From Streptomyces sp. NBRC 110611 (GTDB lineage: Bacteria; Actinomycetota; Actinomycetes; Streptomycetales; Streptomycetaceae): a stretch of 39,432 bases of DNA. Location of the stretch: assembly GCF_001590865.1 (NCBI RefSeq), contig NZ_BBUY01000026.1:1-39432 (forward strand). The letters are read 5' to 3'. Shown piece after piece: positions 8,913-17,038 of this stretch. Under the pieces are notes generated by a model, which saw nothing but the letters and a program-made list of their open reading frames with translations, was not told the origin of the DNA and did not search any database. Numbering within the stretch: the first letter of the stretch is position 1; each line of letters begins with the position of its first letter. The translations under genes and the position numbers were made by a program.

Positions 8913-9386
8913 ATGGAAGCACGTCTCAACCCGTTCACCAGCCCGGTCCTGGGCAAGGTCTTCAAGCACATCATCGCCGCGGGCAAGGCACTCGAGGACT
9001 CGACCCTGCCGGCCTCGACACAGGAGCTGGTGAAGCTCCGCGCCAGCCAGATCAACGGCTGCGGCTTCTGCACCGACATGCACTTCAAGGACGCCGTACA
9101 CGCCGGAGAGTCCGCGGAGCGTCTCAACCTGGTCGCGGTCTGGCGCGAAGCCACGGTGTTCACCGAGGCCGAGCGTGCCGCGCTGGAACTGACGGAGGAG
9201 GCCACCCGCATCGCCGATGCGGCCGGCGGCGTCCCGGACGAGGTCTGGGCGAACGCGGCCAAGCACTACGACGAGGACCAGCTCGCCGCTCTCGTGGGCG
9301 TCATCACCGTCATCAACGCCTTCAACCGCGGCAACGTCATGCTCCAGATGCCCGCCGGCGACTACCAGCCCGGCCAGTTCGGATAA
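8913..9386 (+). CDS. AhpD-like carboxymuconolactone decarboxylase-family protein
   Basis: 157 residues from ATG at 8913, with GGGAG upstream. The AhpD core KLRASQINGCGFCTDMHF carries the redox CxxC and the following His of peroxidase-type members; the region GVITVINAFNR is the second conserved helix. Such small all-alpha proteins form trimers or hexamers and reduce peroxides or act as disulfide relays. Alone on its strand, with a strong bidirectional terminator just downstream. Confidence 0.92.
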   Translation: MEARLNPFTSPVLGKVFKHIIAAGKALEDSTLPASTQELVKLRASQINGCGFCTDMHFKDAVHAGESAERLNLVAVWREATVFTEAERAALELTEEATRIADAAGGVPDEVWANAAKHYDEDQLAALVGVITVINAFNRGNVMLQMPAGDYQPGQFG

Positions 9387-9403
9387 CCAGGTGCGCCGCC
9401 CGA

Positions 9404-9434
9404 GGTGAACGGGTCCGCCCCGGACCCGTTCACC
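9404..9434. terminator. Bidirectional terminator hairpin
   Basis: A perfect 14-bp stem (GGTGAACGGGTCCG at 9404-9417 with its complement at 9421-9434) with a CCC loop, placed between convergent genes. Confidence 0.85.
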
Positions 9435-9454
9435 GGAACGGCCGCGTTCGACGG

Positions 9455-10477
9455 TCAGCGGCCGGCGTGGATGACCTTCTTGCCGTCCTGGCTGAGCGGG
9501 ACCGGGATCGACTGCGGGGCGCTGCGCTGCCGGGCGCCGTCGAGCTCCTTCTGGACGACGTTCACGTTGAGGGACACGCCCTGGCCCCCGCTGAACTTCC
9601 CGCTCGCGAAGGCGTCCACGCCGTCCGGCGTGATCTCGTAGCCGGTGGTGTCCACGATCGAGTACGTGCGGCAGTCGCGGAACACCGCCTCGATGGGGAC
9701 GAACCAGAGCCAGTGGTAGTCACCGTCGTGGTTGAGGTCGACCTTGTCGTTGAACCAGATCGCCACGGCTCCCGACATGCTCGCGGTGGCCGTCCAGTCG
9801 ATGTCGTACTTCTGAGTGCCGATCACAAGGGACGCCTCGACGACCGACTTGGGCGGGATCTTGATGGGGAGGTCGACGCTCCAGTTCTGGGTCTCCTTGT
9901 GGGTGAACTCCTGCGTCGAGGACAGGCTGGTCTCGATCGAGGTGGTCTCGGTGACCTTGGCTACGGTCGGGATCTCGGCGGAGACCTCCATGGATATGCC
10001 GATCTTCAGCGACTCGGTGACGGAGATCCGCAGGTCCTGTTCGGTCGTCTTGCTCTGCTTGTACGTGACCTGCTGCTCGACCGACGAACCGTTGCGGTAG
10101 TTGGTGGTCACGGAGCTGACCTGACCCGGCACGGGCGAGGGGGCGTTGGGGTCGTAGGTGATGCCGCTGTACTTGGCGCTGACCTGGTACTTGTGGTAAT
10201 CGCCGAGTGCGCTCTGCTTGCCGTAGTCCGTGGAGGCGGTGAAGCGGCAGCCGTTGGAACGCGGGAACCGCTCCCGGGCCATCCACTTCCCCCACTCGTC
10301 CGTTATCTCCTGGAGCGAGCGGGCGGCCGCCTTCCGCTTCGAGGCGGCCTGCGGGGCGCTTTGCCTGCGGGGTGCCGCTGCCGCGGTGCCCGCGGTGGTC
10401 AGCGAGACGGGGACGGCTGCGGCGAGGCCGGCGGCAGGGGCGAGGGCGAGAACACGCCGTCTGGAGACATGGCTCAT
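9455..10477 (-). CDS. Tat-exported aerolysin-type (ETX/MTX2 family) pore-forming protein
   Basis: 340 residues from ATG at 10477. The N-terminus MSHVSRRRVLALAPAAGL plus AVPVSLTTAGTAAAAP is a twin-arginine signal with an AxA cleavage site. The rest is rich in Ser/Thr and aromatic residues and looks all-beta. The middle (about residues 130-260) has the hallmark pattern of aerolysin/epsilon-toxin/MTX2 proteins: alternating polar-hydrophobic strands SSVEQQVTYKQSKTTEQDL, SLKIGISMEVSAEIP, TETTSIETSLSSTQEFTH, then WSVDLPIKIPPKSVVEASL. The IPPKS step is the usual one just after the insertion hairpin. The C-terminal part (DYHWLWFVPIEAVFRD) could be receptor binding. No partner gene is adjacent. Family assignment is by pattern; the target cell is unknown. 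Confidence 0.72.
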   Translation of the reverse strand: MSHVSRRRVLALAPAAGLAAAVPVSLTTAGTAAAAPRRQSAPQAASKRKAAARSLQEITDEWGKWMARERFPRSNGCRFTASTDYGKQSALGDYHKYQVSAKYSGITYDPNAPSPVPGQVSSVTTNYRNGSSVEQQVTYKQSKTTEQDLRISVTESLKIGISMEVSAEIPTVAKVTETTSIETSLSSTQEFTHKETQNWSVDLPIKIPPKSVVEASLVIGTQKYDIDWTATASMSGAVAIWFNDKVDLNHDGDYHWLWFVPIEAVFRDCRTYSIVDTTGYEITPDGVDAFASGKFSGGQGVSLNVNVVQKELDGARQRSAPQSIPVPLSQDGKKVIHAGR

Positions 10478-10568
10478 GGAGGTCCCGATCCGATAGGGGC
10501 GGATTATAGGGGGAGAACGGAGAAACGTTCTTGGCAGCCATGCAATCGGTGATCTTCCGCAGCGCATA

Positions 10569-10582
10569 GGGACTTTGGTCCC
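10569..10582. other. Small hairpin upstream of the ETX/MTX2 gene
   Basis: GGGAC-TTTG-GTCCC, followed by AAAA on the plus strand, in the 200-base gap between the pore-forming protein gene and the WD40 fragment. Could be an operator or weak terminator. Confidence 0.35.
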
Positions 10583-10623
10583 AAAATCGACGATCGGCGT
10601 ACGGGGTGCGGCCGCGGTCGGCG

Positions 10624-10670
10624 GCTGCGGTCAAGGGGCCAGCGGCCAGCGGCCAGCGGTTGACCGCAGC
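10624..10670 (-). terminator. Inverted repeat with GGCCAGC triplet in the loop
   Basis: Perfect 11-bp arms GCTGCGGTCAA (10624-10634) and TTGACCGCAGC (10660-10670) enclose a 25-base loop that contains GGCCAGC three times in tandem. It lies 12 bases past the inferred end of the WD40 fragment, so it probably is that gene's old terminator. Confidence 0.55.
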
Positions 10671-10681
10671 AGCCTCCGTGG

Positions 10682-11510
10682 TCAGCGGCACGGGTCCTGG
10701 TATGCCCCGGCGCGTGGCGTCGCCACTGCGTGCGGTCCAGGCCGCTGCCGGCCACCTGGCAGGCCAGGCGCTGCGGATCGTGGGCGGCGGCGGGCAGCGT
10801 GCCGAGGCTCCACAGGCGCAGTGTGCCGTCGCCCCCGCCGGTCAGCAACGTACGGCCGTCGGGGGTGAACGCCACGTCCTCGATCCTGTCGTCCAGGGGC
10901 GGTAACCCGCCTGCGATATGAGGGCTTTTCAGGTCGCCGATGTCCCACAGCACCGCCGTGCCCTGGTCGCCCGTCGCGGCCAGCAGGCTGCCCTCGGGGT
11001 GAAAGGTCACACGTCTGCCACCACGGCCGCGCGAGCCGGAGAGCTCAGTGGCGGGCTCGGACAGGGACGTACCGTCGACCCGGTCGACGCTTTCGCCGAC
11101 CGCCAGCAGCCTGCGTTGCGCGCTGAACGCCGTATCTTGCTGGAACACCGCCACCGGGGCCCACTTGAGGTGACGGGGCCGGTTCGGGTCGGCCATGTCG
11201 AACAGGCCGCTGCCCACGCCCGGCAGCGCGAGCAGTCTGCCGTCCGGGCTGAACGACGCCACGGCCGCGGAGGTGTAGCTCTTGAGGGTGTACGAGCGGG
11301 CCTCCACGGGCCGTCCGCCCTTGAGGTTCCACAGCGTCGCCCAGCCGTCGATACCGCCGGTGAACCGGGGTTGGTTTCCGGACGTGATCAGGAGCGGGGC
11401 ACGTGGGCTCAAGGCCAGTGAGGCCACCGGGCCCCGGGTGCGCAGGGTGGCGGCCTCGCGGGGGTGGCGCCGGTCCGACGCGTCCCACAGGGTGACCGGA
11501 CCGCGGTTCC
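10682..11510 (-). pseudogene. C-terminal half of a WD40 (TIR-WD40 type) protein, 5' truncated and frameshifted
   Basis: The reading frame holds about five WD40 blades (GPVTLWDASD, FSPDGRLLALPG, FHPEGSLLAATGDQGTAVLWD, FTPDGRTLLTGGGDGTLRLWS). It then reads LACQVAGSGLDRTQWRRHAPG, the usual C-terminal signature of Streptomyces TIR-WD40 and kinase-WD40 proteins. At that point the frame drifts. A one-base correction in the run at 10705-10708 gives PGAYQDPCR and a stop at 10682, exactly the expected end. The 5' side lacks the N-terminal domains: coding likeness ends near 11510, where a WYL-regulator fragment on the other strand begins. It lies in the same orientation as, and downstream of, the TIR half at 15226-16441. 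Confidence 0.75.
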
Positions 11511-11829
11511 ACCCCCGCGAACTTCCCGACACCGACGTGGCCACCTATCTGGCCCACCAGCTGTCGTCGCGAACCTGGCCGTTCCAGGCCACCGTCACCC
11601 TGCACGAGCCCGCCGCCGCGGTCACCGACCGCATCTGGCCAGGCATGGGCGTCATCGAAGCCGTCGACGACACCAGTTGCTTGCTGCACCTGGGTGCCGA
11701 GACCCCCGTGACCTCGCCTGGGTGATCACCTCGGTCGACGCCGATTTCACCCTCACCCACGCCCCACCCGAACTCATCGACGCCCTGCGCGCCCACGCCG
11801 CCCGCTGCCTGAACGCCACACGTGGCTGA
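11505..11829 (+). pseudogene. C-terminal fragment of a WYL-domain transcriptional regulator, frameshifted
   Basis: Plus-strand reading gives VATYLAHQLSSRTWPFQATV, then RIWPGMGVIEAVDDTSCLLH and LGAETP, the typical end of DeoR/YafY-like WYL regulators. The frame then breaks in the C run at 11703-11707; shifting by one base continues RDLAWVITSVDADFTLTHAP to PELIDALRAHAARCLNATRG and a stop at 11829. The HTH and most of the WYL domain are absent, cut off at the junction with the WD40 fragment near 11505-11515. Not expected to be functional. Confidence 0.72.
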
Positions 11830-11903
11830 CGGGCGGCCGAGGCACGCTCGCGGCGGCGCCAGCCGCGGCCCGGAGAAGGGCAGCTGATGGTGAAGATCCA
11901 GGT

Positions 11904-12878
11904 CTACAGGTCAATGCGAAATAGGGATGCGGCGTTGGCAGAAGAGAACTGTCGGCGTTCCGTCTCGGAGGAGAAGTAACCCAGGAACGAACGGATCTCC
12001 TCTTCGGCCGGCCGTTGGAAGGGGTAGTCGGTGGCGAAGAGCAAACGGTCGACCGAGGTCACCGACAGTGCATGCCGCAGGAGTGCCGGGTTGAGCATGC
12101 CGGAAGCGGTGATGTGGAAATTCGACCGGACGTAGTCGGATACGGAGCGCCGCAGGCCGGCGGTCCGGGAGATGCTGTCTGCCCGGTCCAGCCAGAACAG
12201 CAAGGCCTCTCCCCAATGGCCGAGCACGACCTGAAGGTCGGGATGACGGTCGAAAGTACCTCGGAGGATCAGCCGCAACGCTGCCGTCGCGGTGTCCATG
12301 TGCCATCCCCAGCCGAAAGTGGCCAGGGCGAGTTCCGTCCTGGGGTCGAATCCGCGGTATGAGGCGTCACGGACAGCTCCCGACGGCAGTTGAGGGTGCA
12401 GGAACACGGGCTGACCGAGTTCCGACGCCGCGCCGAAGAAATCGTCGTAGACGGGATCATCGAGAAACAGGTCCCCTGATCTTCCGTACACCATGGTTCC
12501 CACGTGCCCCCTACCCGCGGCTCGTTCCAGCTCGGCCGGAACGTCCTTCGGTGAGGACATGGGCAGGGTGGACAGCGAGCGAAAACGGGTGGGGTTTCTG
12601 GCGACGGCCGCCGCGGCCACGTCGTTCGCGGCGCGACTCAGCGCCAGGGCTTCTTCGGGAGGCAGCGCCTGGGTTCCGGGCGGAGTCAGGGCGAGGATCG
12701 ACAGGTCGATGCCCTGTGCGTCCATCGCCGCGATGCGGCCCGCCTCCAGGTCCTCCAAGCGCTCCCGGTTGTCGTCCGTCTCCCCGAGAACGAGACTCTC
12801 ATCCGGGTGCGGCAAGGCGTGCAGGGCAGCCGTCAGATCCGGCATGCTCCAGTGTTCTTCGATGGCGATGATCGGCAC
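11904..12878 (-). CDS. Amidohydrolase-2 family protein (ACMSD / gamma-resorcylate decarboxylase-like)
   Basis: 324 residues from GTG at 12878, behind AAGGAGGAG. The opening IAIEEHW is the ExH metal-site motif of the ACMSD/gamma-resorcylate decarboxylase branch. Further ligands are visible in PVFLHPQLP (His), VVLGHWGEALLFWLDR (His) and LLFATDYPFQ (Asp). These TIM-barrel enzymes decarboxylate or hydrolyse aromatic or related carboxylates with a divalent metal. It is the second gene after a frameshifted SDR, whose reading frame runs into its first 80 bases, so the two were likely co-transcribed in a catabolic unit under the divergent Lrp/AsnC regulator. Confidence 0.88.
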   Translation of the reverse strand: MPIIAIEEHWSMPDLTAALHALPHPDESLVLGETDDNRERLEDLEAGRIAAMDAQGIDLSILALTPPGTQALPPEEALALSRAANDVAAAAVARNPTRFRSLSTLPMSSPKDVPAELERAAGRGHVGTMVYGRSGDLFLDDPVYDDFFGAASELGQPVFLHPQLPSGAVRDASYRGFDPRTELALATFGWGWHMDTATAALRLILRGTFDRHPDLQVVLGHWGEALLFWLDRADSISRTAGLRRSVSDYVRSNFHITASGMLNPALLRHALSVTSVDRLLFATDYPFQRPAEEEIRSFLGYFSSETERRQFSSANAASLFRIDL

Positions 12879-13648
12879 GATCTCCTCCTTGAGTTTTGAG
12901 GCATTCCACGTCGGCGACGTCGCGATCGGTGAGTGCTGGGGTGAACCGCGGGGTTCGCCAAGGGACGGTCTGGCCGAAGCGGTCCAGATACGCCAGGCCG
13001 GGCGTGCCCAGCCGGGGGACGGTCTCCTCGAAGCTGAACGGCGCGTCCGGCCCGCCCAGAGCGGTGCGTATCCAGCCCGGCGCCACCATGAGCACGAAGG
13101 CGCGCTGCGTCCCGGCTTGCCGGGCCGCGAAGCTCCGCAGAAACATGTTCAGGGCTGCCTTGCTCCCTCGATAGACCTCGCGGCCTCCGGCCGTGTTGTT
13201 GGTGATGCTGCCCTGTCCAGAGGACATCGCCCCGATGAGTCCCGCCGGGGACACCAGGCCTTCGAGGGCTTCGATGACGCGCAGGGGGCCGAGCGCGTTG
13301 GTGACCATCACGTCCATGAAGTCGGCGGTCGCCACCGCGCCGATGGGCGTCTGCTCGTTGTTGGTGGTGCCCGCGTTGACGAAGAGCACATCGAGTCGGC
13401 GTTGCGCCAGACGTTCGCGCAGTGGGGGCAGGTGGCCGGGGTCGTTGATATCGAGATGCTCGATGGCCACCCGTCCCTCGGCATGGTCCGCGAGATCGTA
13501 CGGCGGCGTTCGGGCGGTGGTGTCGCGGACGGTGCCGACGACGTTCCAGCCCGTCGACGAACTCCGCCGCCATCGCGTGGCCGAGGCCGCGCGAGGCCCC
13601 GATGAGGAGAGCGGTCGGTGGGTGCGGTTCGGCGCCAGCCGATGGCAT
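12799..13648 (-). pseudogene. SDR-family NAD(P)-dependent oxidoreductase, frameshifted near the 5' end
   Basis: ATG at 13648 begins MPSAGAEPHPPTALLIGASR, and GLGHAMAAEFVD follows: a clear Rossmann start (GASRGLG). At about 13550-13553 the frame is lost; the continuation GWNVVGTVRD, then LDVLFVNAGTTNN and the catalytic YRGSKAALNMF (YxxxK) is in another frame. Relatives usually read D-R-G-W here, so two bases appear to be missing. Downstream the domain is complete to FTPALTDRD. As sequenced, it would not make a normal SDR unless the shift is an error. The 3' end overlaps the amidohydrolase start. Confidence 0.75.
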
Positions 13649-13857
13649 GCAGCGTCAACTCCGTTCTTCGAGCGTGGTACTTGGTTCGGGCACCGTCCGG
13701 GCCCCTGAGCCGGCACGTCGAAGCCCCAGGGGCGGCGCAGGGCGGTGCCCACTGCCGTGGCCCCTCATCCGGCGCGCTTCAAGCGTTTCGTCCGCACCGC
13801 ATCGCGGGCGAGCCACGAGCGCTCGTTTGTACGCTTGCCGACATGACAAGGGCGCTC
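13649..13857. promoter_or_regulatory. Divergent intergenic region, SDR / Lrp-AsnC regulator
   Basis: About 210 bases between the divergent SDR-amidohydrolase unit and its presumed regulator, the expected site of an Lrp-type operator. I see no decisive motif. Confidence 0.35.
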
Positions 13858-14895
13858 ATGACGGAATCCGCTTCGATACAGCCGCACGATGTACGAATCA
13901 TTCGGGCGCTACAGATCGCTCCGCGGGCTTCGTTCGCCTCGATCGCGACCGCCCTCGGCCTGACCGAGGGCGCCGTCAACCGTCGATATCGGCGCCTGCG
14001 CGCCAACGGCGTCATCCGCGTGACCGGCGTGGTCAACCCGGGCGCCCTGGGGCAGAGCAGGTGGCTGGTGCGACTGCGCTGCCGCCCCGGCAGCGTCGTG
14101 GCGATCGCCGACGCGCTCGCCAAGCGTGACGACGTCAGCTGGGTGGCCCTGAGCGCGGCGGGCTGCGAGATCACCTGCGCGACGCGATCCCGGACCCGGG
14201 AACAACGCGAGGACCTCCTGGGGCAACGGCTTCCCCGCACCGCAGCGGTGATCGACATCAACGCCTTCGCCATGCTCCGCCAGTTCCTCGGAGGCCGTGG
14301 TCACTACTGGTCCGCCCTACAGGGCACCCTGTCCCCGGAGGAGGAAGCGGCGCTGGGGAGCGGCGGGCCCCCGTTCACCGAGTCTCCGGTCGTCACTCGC
14401 GAGCCACTGCGCCTCACGCCCGAGGACGAGAAGATGCTCGATGCGCTCGCTGCGGATGGCCGCGCCAGCCTCGTCGATCTCGCCGCAGCCGCCGGCCTCA
14501 CCCCTGGACGCGTCTCGCGACGCCTTGACGCTCTGCTCCGGCACCGCGTCGTCCACATCGACGTCGAGACCGCCGCGGCGGCCTTGGGTTATCACGCTCG
14601 TGCGAACCTCTGGCTTCGCGTGCACCCGTCGGCGGTGAAGAGCGCGGGCCGCGCACTCGCGCAGGAACCCGAGATCACCTTCGCCGCGGCCATTTCCGGG
14701 CCCTGGAACATCCACGCCGTCGCACACTGCCGGGACCTCGACGAACTGTTCGAGTTCACTTCGGAGCGCGTCGGGTCCCTGACCGGACTACAGAGCATGG
14801 AGGTCTCACCCGTGCTGAAGCACGTCAAGCAGGCCGGCACCCGACTCTCCGACGATCGCCTCGTCGAGCCAACCAACGCTCGCCCGCGACGCTGA
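13858..14895 (+). CDS. Lrp/AsnC-family transcriptional regulator with two Lrp modules
   Basis: 345 residues from ATG at 13858 (AAGGG five bases upstream); an ATG at 13843 is the alternative. It has the double-length architecture common in Streptomyces. Module one is HTH (DVRIIRALQIAPRASFASIA, then LGLTEGAVNRRYRRLRANGVI) plus an effector domain to about residue 145. Module two is a second HTH (EDEKMLDALAADGRASLVDL, then AAGLTPGRVSRRLDALL) plus a second RAM-like domain ending near VSPVLKHVKQAGT. Regulators of this kind sense amino acids or other small ligands. Placement suggests it controls the divergent SDR-amidohydrolase unit. Confidence 0.9.
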   Translation: MTESASIQPHDVRIIRALQIAPRASFASIATALGLTEGAVNRRYRRLRANGVIRVTGVVNPGALGQSRWLVRLRCRPGSVVAIADALAKRDDVSWVALSAAGCEITCATRSRTREQREDLLGQRLPRTAAVIDINAFAMLRQFLGGRGHYWSALQGTLSPEEEAALGSGGPPFTESPVVTREPLRLTPEDEKMLDALAADGRASLVDLAAAAGLTPGRVSRRLDALLRHRVVHIDVETAAAALGYHARANLWLRVHPSAVKSAGRALAQEPEITFAAAISGPWNIHAVAHCRDLDELFEFTSERVGSLTGLQSMEVSPVLKHVKQAGTRLSDDRLVEPTNARPRR

Positions 14896-15225
14896 GCGGC
14901 TGCGTCCCCTCACACACTCGCTGGCCTCACGGAACCCAGCAAGTCCTACGGGAACGCGCCAGCCCTGTGACAGCGACCGCGCACCGGCTGGGTGCAGTGT
15001 GGGGCGGGATGTCAGTCCGCGGTGAGCTGCGCCGCGGGAACGACGGGCAGTACGGGTGAGGTGATTATCGCGGCATCGTGCCACAGCCCTATACCGGACA
15101 GAACCGATATCTGGTCGCGCGACCATCGACCCGCGAACCTTCACAGTCACGGCACCAGCTTGAAAAGTCGCACCTCGTGACCACCCGATCGAGGGAACTG
15201 GCCAACTATCGAACGACATGGCCAA
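14896..15225. other. 330-base non-coding gap after the Lrp gene
   Basis: No convincing reading frame or RNA gene. Its right end holds a 20-bp tandem repeat that runs into the 3' end of the TIR fragment. It marks the right border of the segment lying between the WD40 half and the TIR half. Confidence 0.5.
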
Positions 15226-15238
15226 CTAGCGATCGACG
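15199..15238. repeat. Tandem 20-bp repeat
   Basis: TGGCCAACTATCGAACGACA (15199-15218) is followed directly by TGGCCAACTAGCGATCGACG (15219-15238), 17 of 20 identical. It covers the stop codon (15226-15228) of the TIR-WD40 fragment. Confidence 0.85.
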
Positions 15239-16441
15239 TCACACTTGTCGGGGCGTGCCAGGTCCCAGCGCATCGCACTGCCGTGCTCGTCGAGCGTGAT
15301 CGCCGCCTTGCCGTCGGGCCGGAAGGCCGCGGCGGTCACGGCGTCCCGGTGGCCGCGGAGTGTGCTGAGCAGCTGCGGCGCGCGGGAGGGGCGGATGCGC
15401 CAGACGACGGTCCTGGCGTGACTGCTGATCAGGGTGCGGCCGTCGGGGCTGAAGGCGATGTCCTTGACGTCGCCGCGCGGCGGCGCGAGGCGGTGCAGCA
15501 GTCGGCGCCGGCCGGGCTGTGAGACGTCCCAGAGCTTGAGCGTGCCCTCCCCCTTGGTCCCCTCCCCCCTGGTCCCCTCGCCGGCGGTGGCCAGGACACC
15601 GGCATCGCCGGAGAGCCGCCTGATGAACTGGCCGGCATGGTCCGGCCCGTTCGATGCGCCCGCGTACGGCGTGCGCCGCAGCGCGTCGACCAGGGCGGCG
15701 CGGGTTTCCGTGGTGGGGTGCACGCTGTGCGCGGTCAGGCCCAGGCGGATGGCGGTGCGCGGGTCGTCCGCCAGGCGGTTCTTCGATTCGGCGAGCAGTG
15801 CGCGCATCGTGGCCACCCGCCGTTGCCCGTCCGCCTCTTTGCGCTGGCGCTCGGCCTCGTCACCGCGCACCTGCGCCATGACGCCGAAGACCAGCGAGGC
15901 GACGAGGAAGAAGGCCAGGCTCCACGTCAGCCCGCGCCGCACACCGACCGTTCTGGCGTGCTGGCGTGCGTCCTCGCTGTCGAGTTCGTCCTTGCTCACT
16001 CCGTGCAGGGCCGCCGCGAGGGTGCCGATGTCCTGACGGAAGCGGGCGTGTTCCAGGGTCAGTTCGGTCTCGCTGCGGGCCCAGGTCAGGTCGACCCACA
16101 GGGGTTCGGCCGCGAACCACCCGAACACTTCGGGCGGCAGGGCGGTGGTGCGCGTCCGGTCGAAGTCCCGCGCGGTGTCGTCCCAGTGGATCGCGCCGCC
16201 GGTGAGGACGATGAGCAGGGTGGCGGGCGCGCGGTGCTGCTTCCAGTGGGCGATTTCCCGGCCCACCCAGGGGGAGCGGGCGGCCTGCGGCGAGGCGAGC
16301 AGGACGAGATGGCGGCTCGCGCTCAGTTTGGCTTCGATGGTGGCCCACAGGTCCGGACTGGCTTCCAAGGATGCCTGGTCGCGGAAGATCCGCAGGGCGC
16401 GCGGCCGGTTCCAGGGCTTGGCCAGGCGGCTGAGCGCCCTA
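15226..16441 (-). pseudogene. TIR-TM-WD40 protein fragment, truncated at both ends
   Basis: From ALSRLAKPW onward the sequence follows the Streptomyces TIR-domain pattern: RLAKPWNRPRALRIFRDQ, DLWATIEAKLSASRHLVLLA, and SPWVGREIAHW with the WxxxE of TIR NADases. After DELDSEDARQHARTV comes a membrane segment (WSLAFFLVASLVFGVMAQV), a coiled AERQRKEADGQRRVAT linker and the start of a WD40 region with a GEGTR/GEGTK repeat. The first TIR strand (usually FISYSHA) is missing, because the sequence upstream of about 16441 belongs to a SLATT gene. The 3' end stops after two or so blades in the tandem repeat at 15199-15238. An ATG at 16470 would start an ORF, but it reads SLATT-derived bases out of frame. 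Confidence 0.75.
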
Positions 16442-17038
16442 TGCGGTGCCTCCCGCGGCGAGGGCCGCACACACCCCGAGGAGATCCAGGTCGATGACGC
16501 CCGCCACCTTCGCGACGCCTGCGCAGATGCCGAGCAGTTCGAGCACCGTGAGGGTGAGCGCCCAGACAGGGCTTCTGTACTCGTTCCAGCGTGACTTGGT
16601 GCCGTACCACTCGCGCTGGTTCTCGATGCGCTCCCGCAGGTAGATCGCCCGGCGTTCGTCCAGGGGCAGCTGACGCACCCGTGTCATGCCGGCGGTCACC
16701 TGCTCCGGGGTGCCCCCGTCGGGGACGAGCCAGGCGGCCTCGACGTCGCTCTCGATCTCGGTGAACCGGGTCAGCAGCAGCTCGGCGGCGGTGTCGGTCG
16801 AGGTCTCCTCGCCGCCCATCGGGCTGCCACCGACCATGTAGCGCCAGGTGAGCGTCTTCGCCGACGCGGCGGCGGCGAGGTCCGCGCCATTGACCTGCCA
16901 GCTGAACACGCCCAGCGCGGCCGCCGCGATCAGCGCGCCCAGCTGGCACTTGGTCGCCCGCAGCTAATACCGCTGGCCTTTCAGGGAGTTGGCGTCGGCG
17001 GCCCTGAAGAGCGCCGGAAAGTCCTCGTATGCAGGCAT
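16439..17038 (-). pseudogene. SLATT / DUF4231-family membrane protein, degraded
   Basis: ATG at 17038 has GGGGGA upstream and begins MPAYEDFPALFRAADA, then SLKGQRY, then an in-frame TAG at 16964-16966. The same frame continues LRATKCQLGALIAAAALGVF, the first membrane helix. After VNGADLAAAA the expected second helix is missing, and the text jumps to SAKTLTWRYMVGGSPMGG. The DUF4231 half follows intact (PLDERRAIYLRERIENQ, REWYGTKSRWNE, TLTVLELLGICAG) and ends at GVCAALAAGGTA with a stop made at the junction with the TIR fragment. SLATT proteins are two-helix-pair membrane effectors linked to nucleotide-triggered or TIR conflict systems. An ORF from 16909 could still be translated but lacks a full first pair. 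Confidence 0.75.

Noticed and set aside
10682..16441. Transposon or integrase-mediated insertion to explain the split TIR-WD40 gene
   Set aside because: No transposase, terminal inverted repeat or clear target duplication is visible at either border, so the mechanism is left open.
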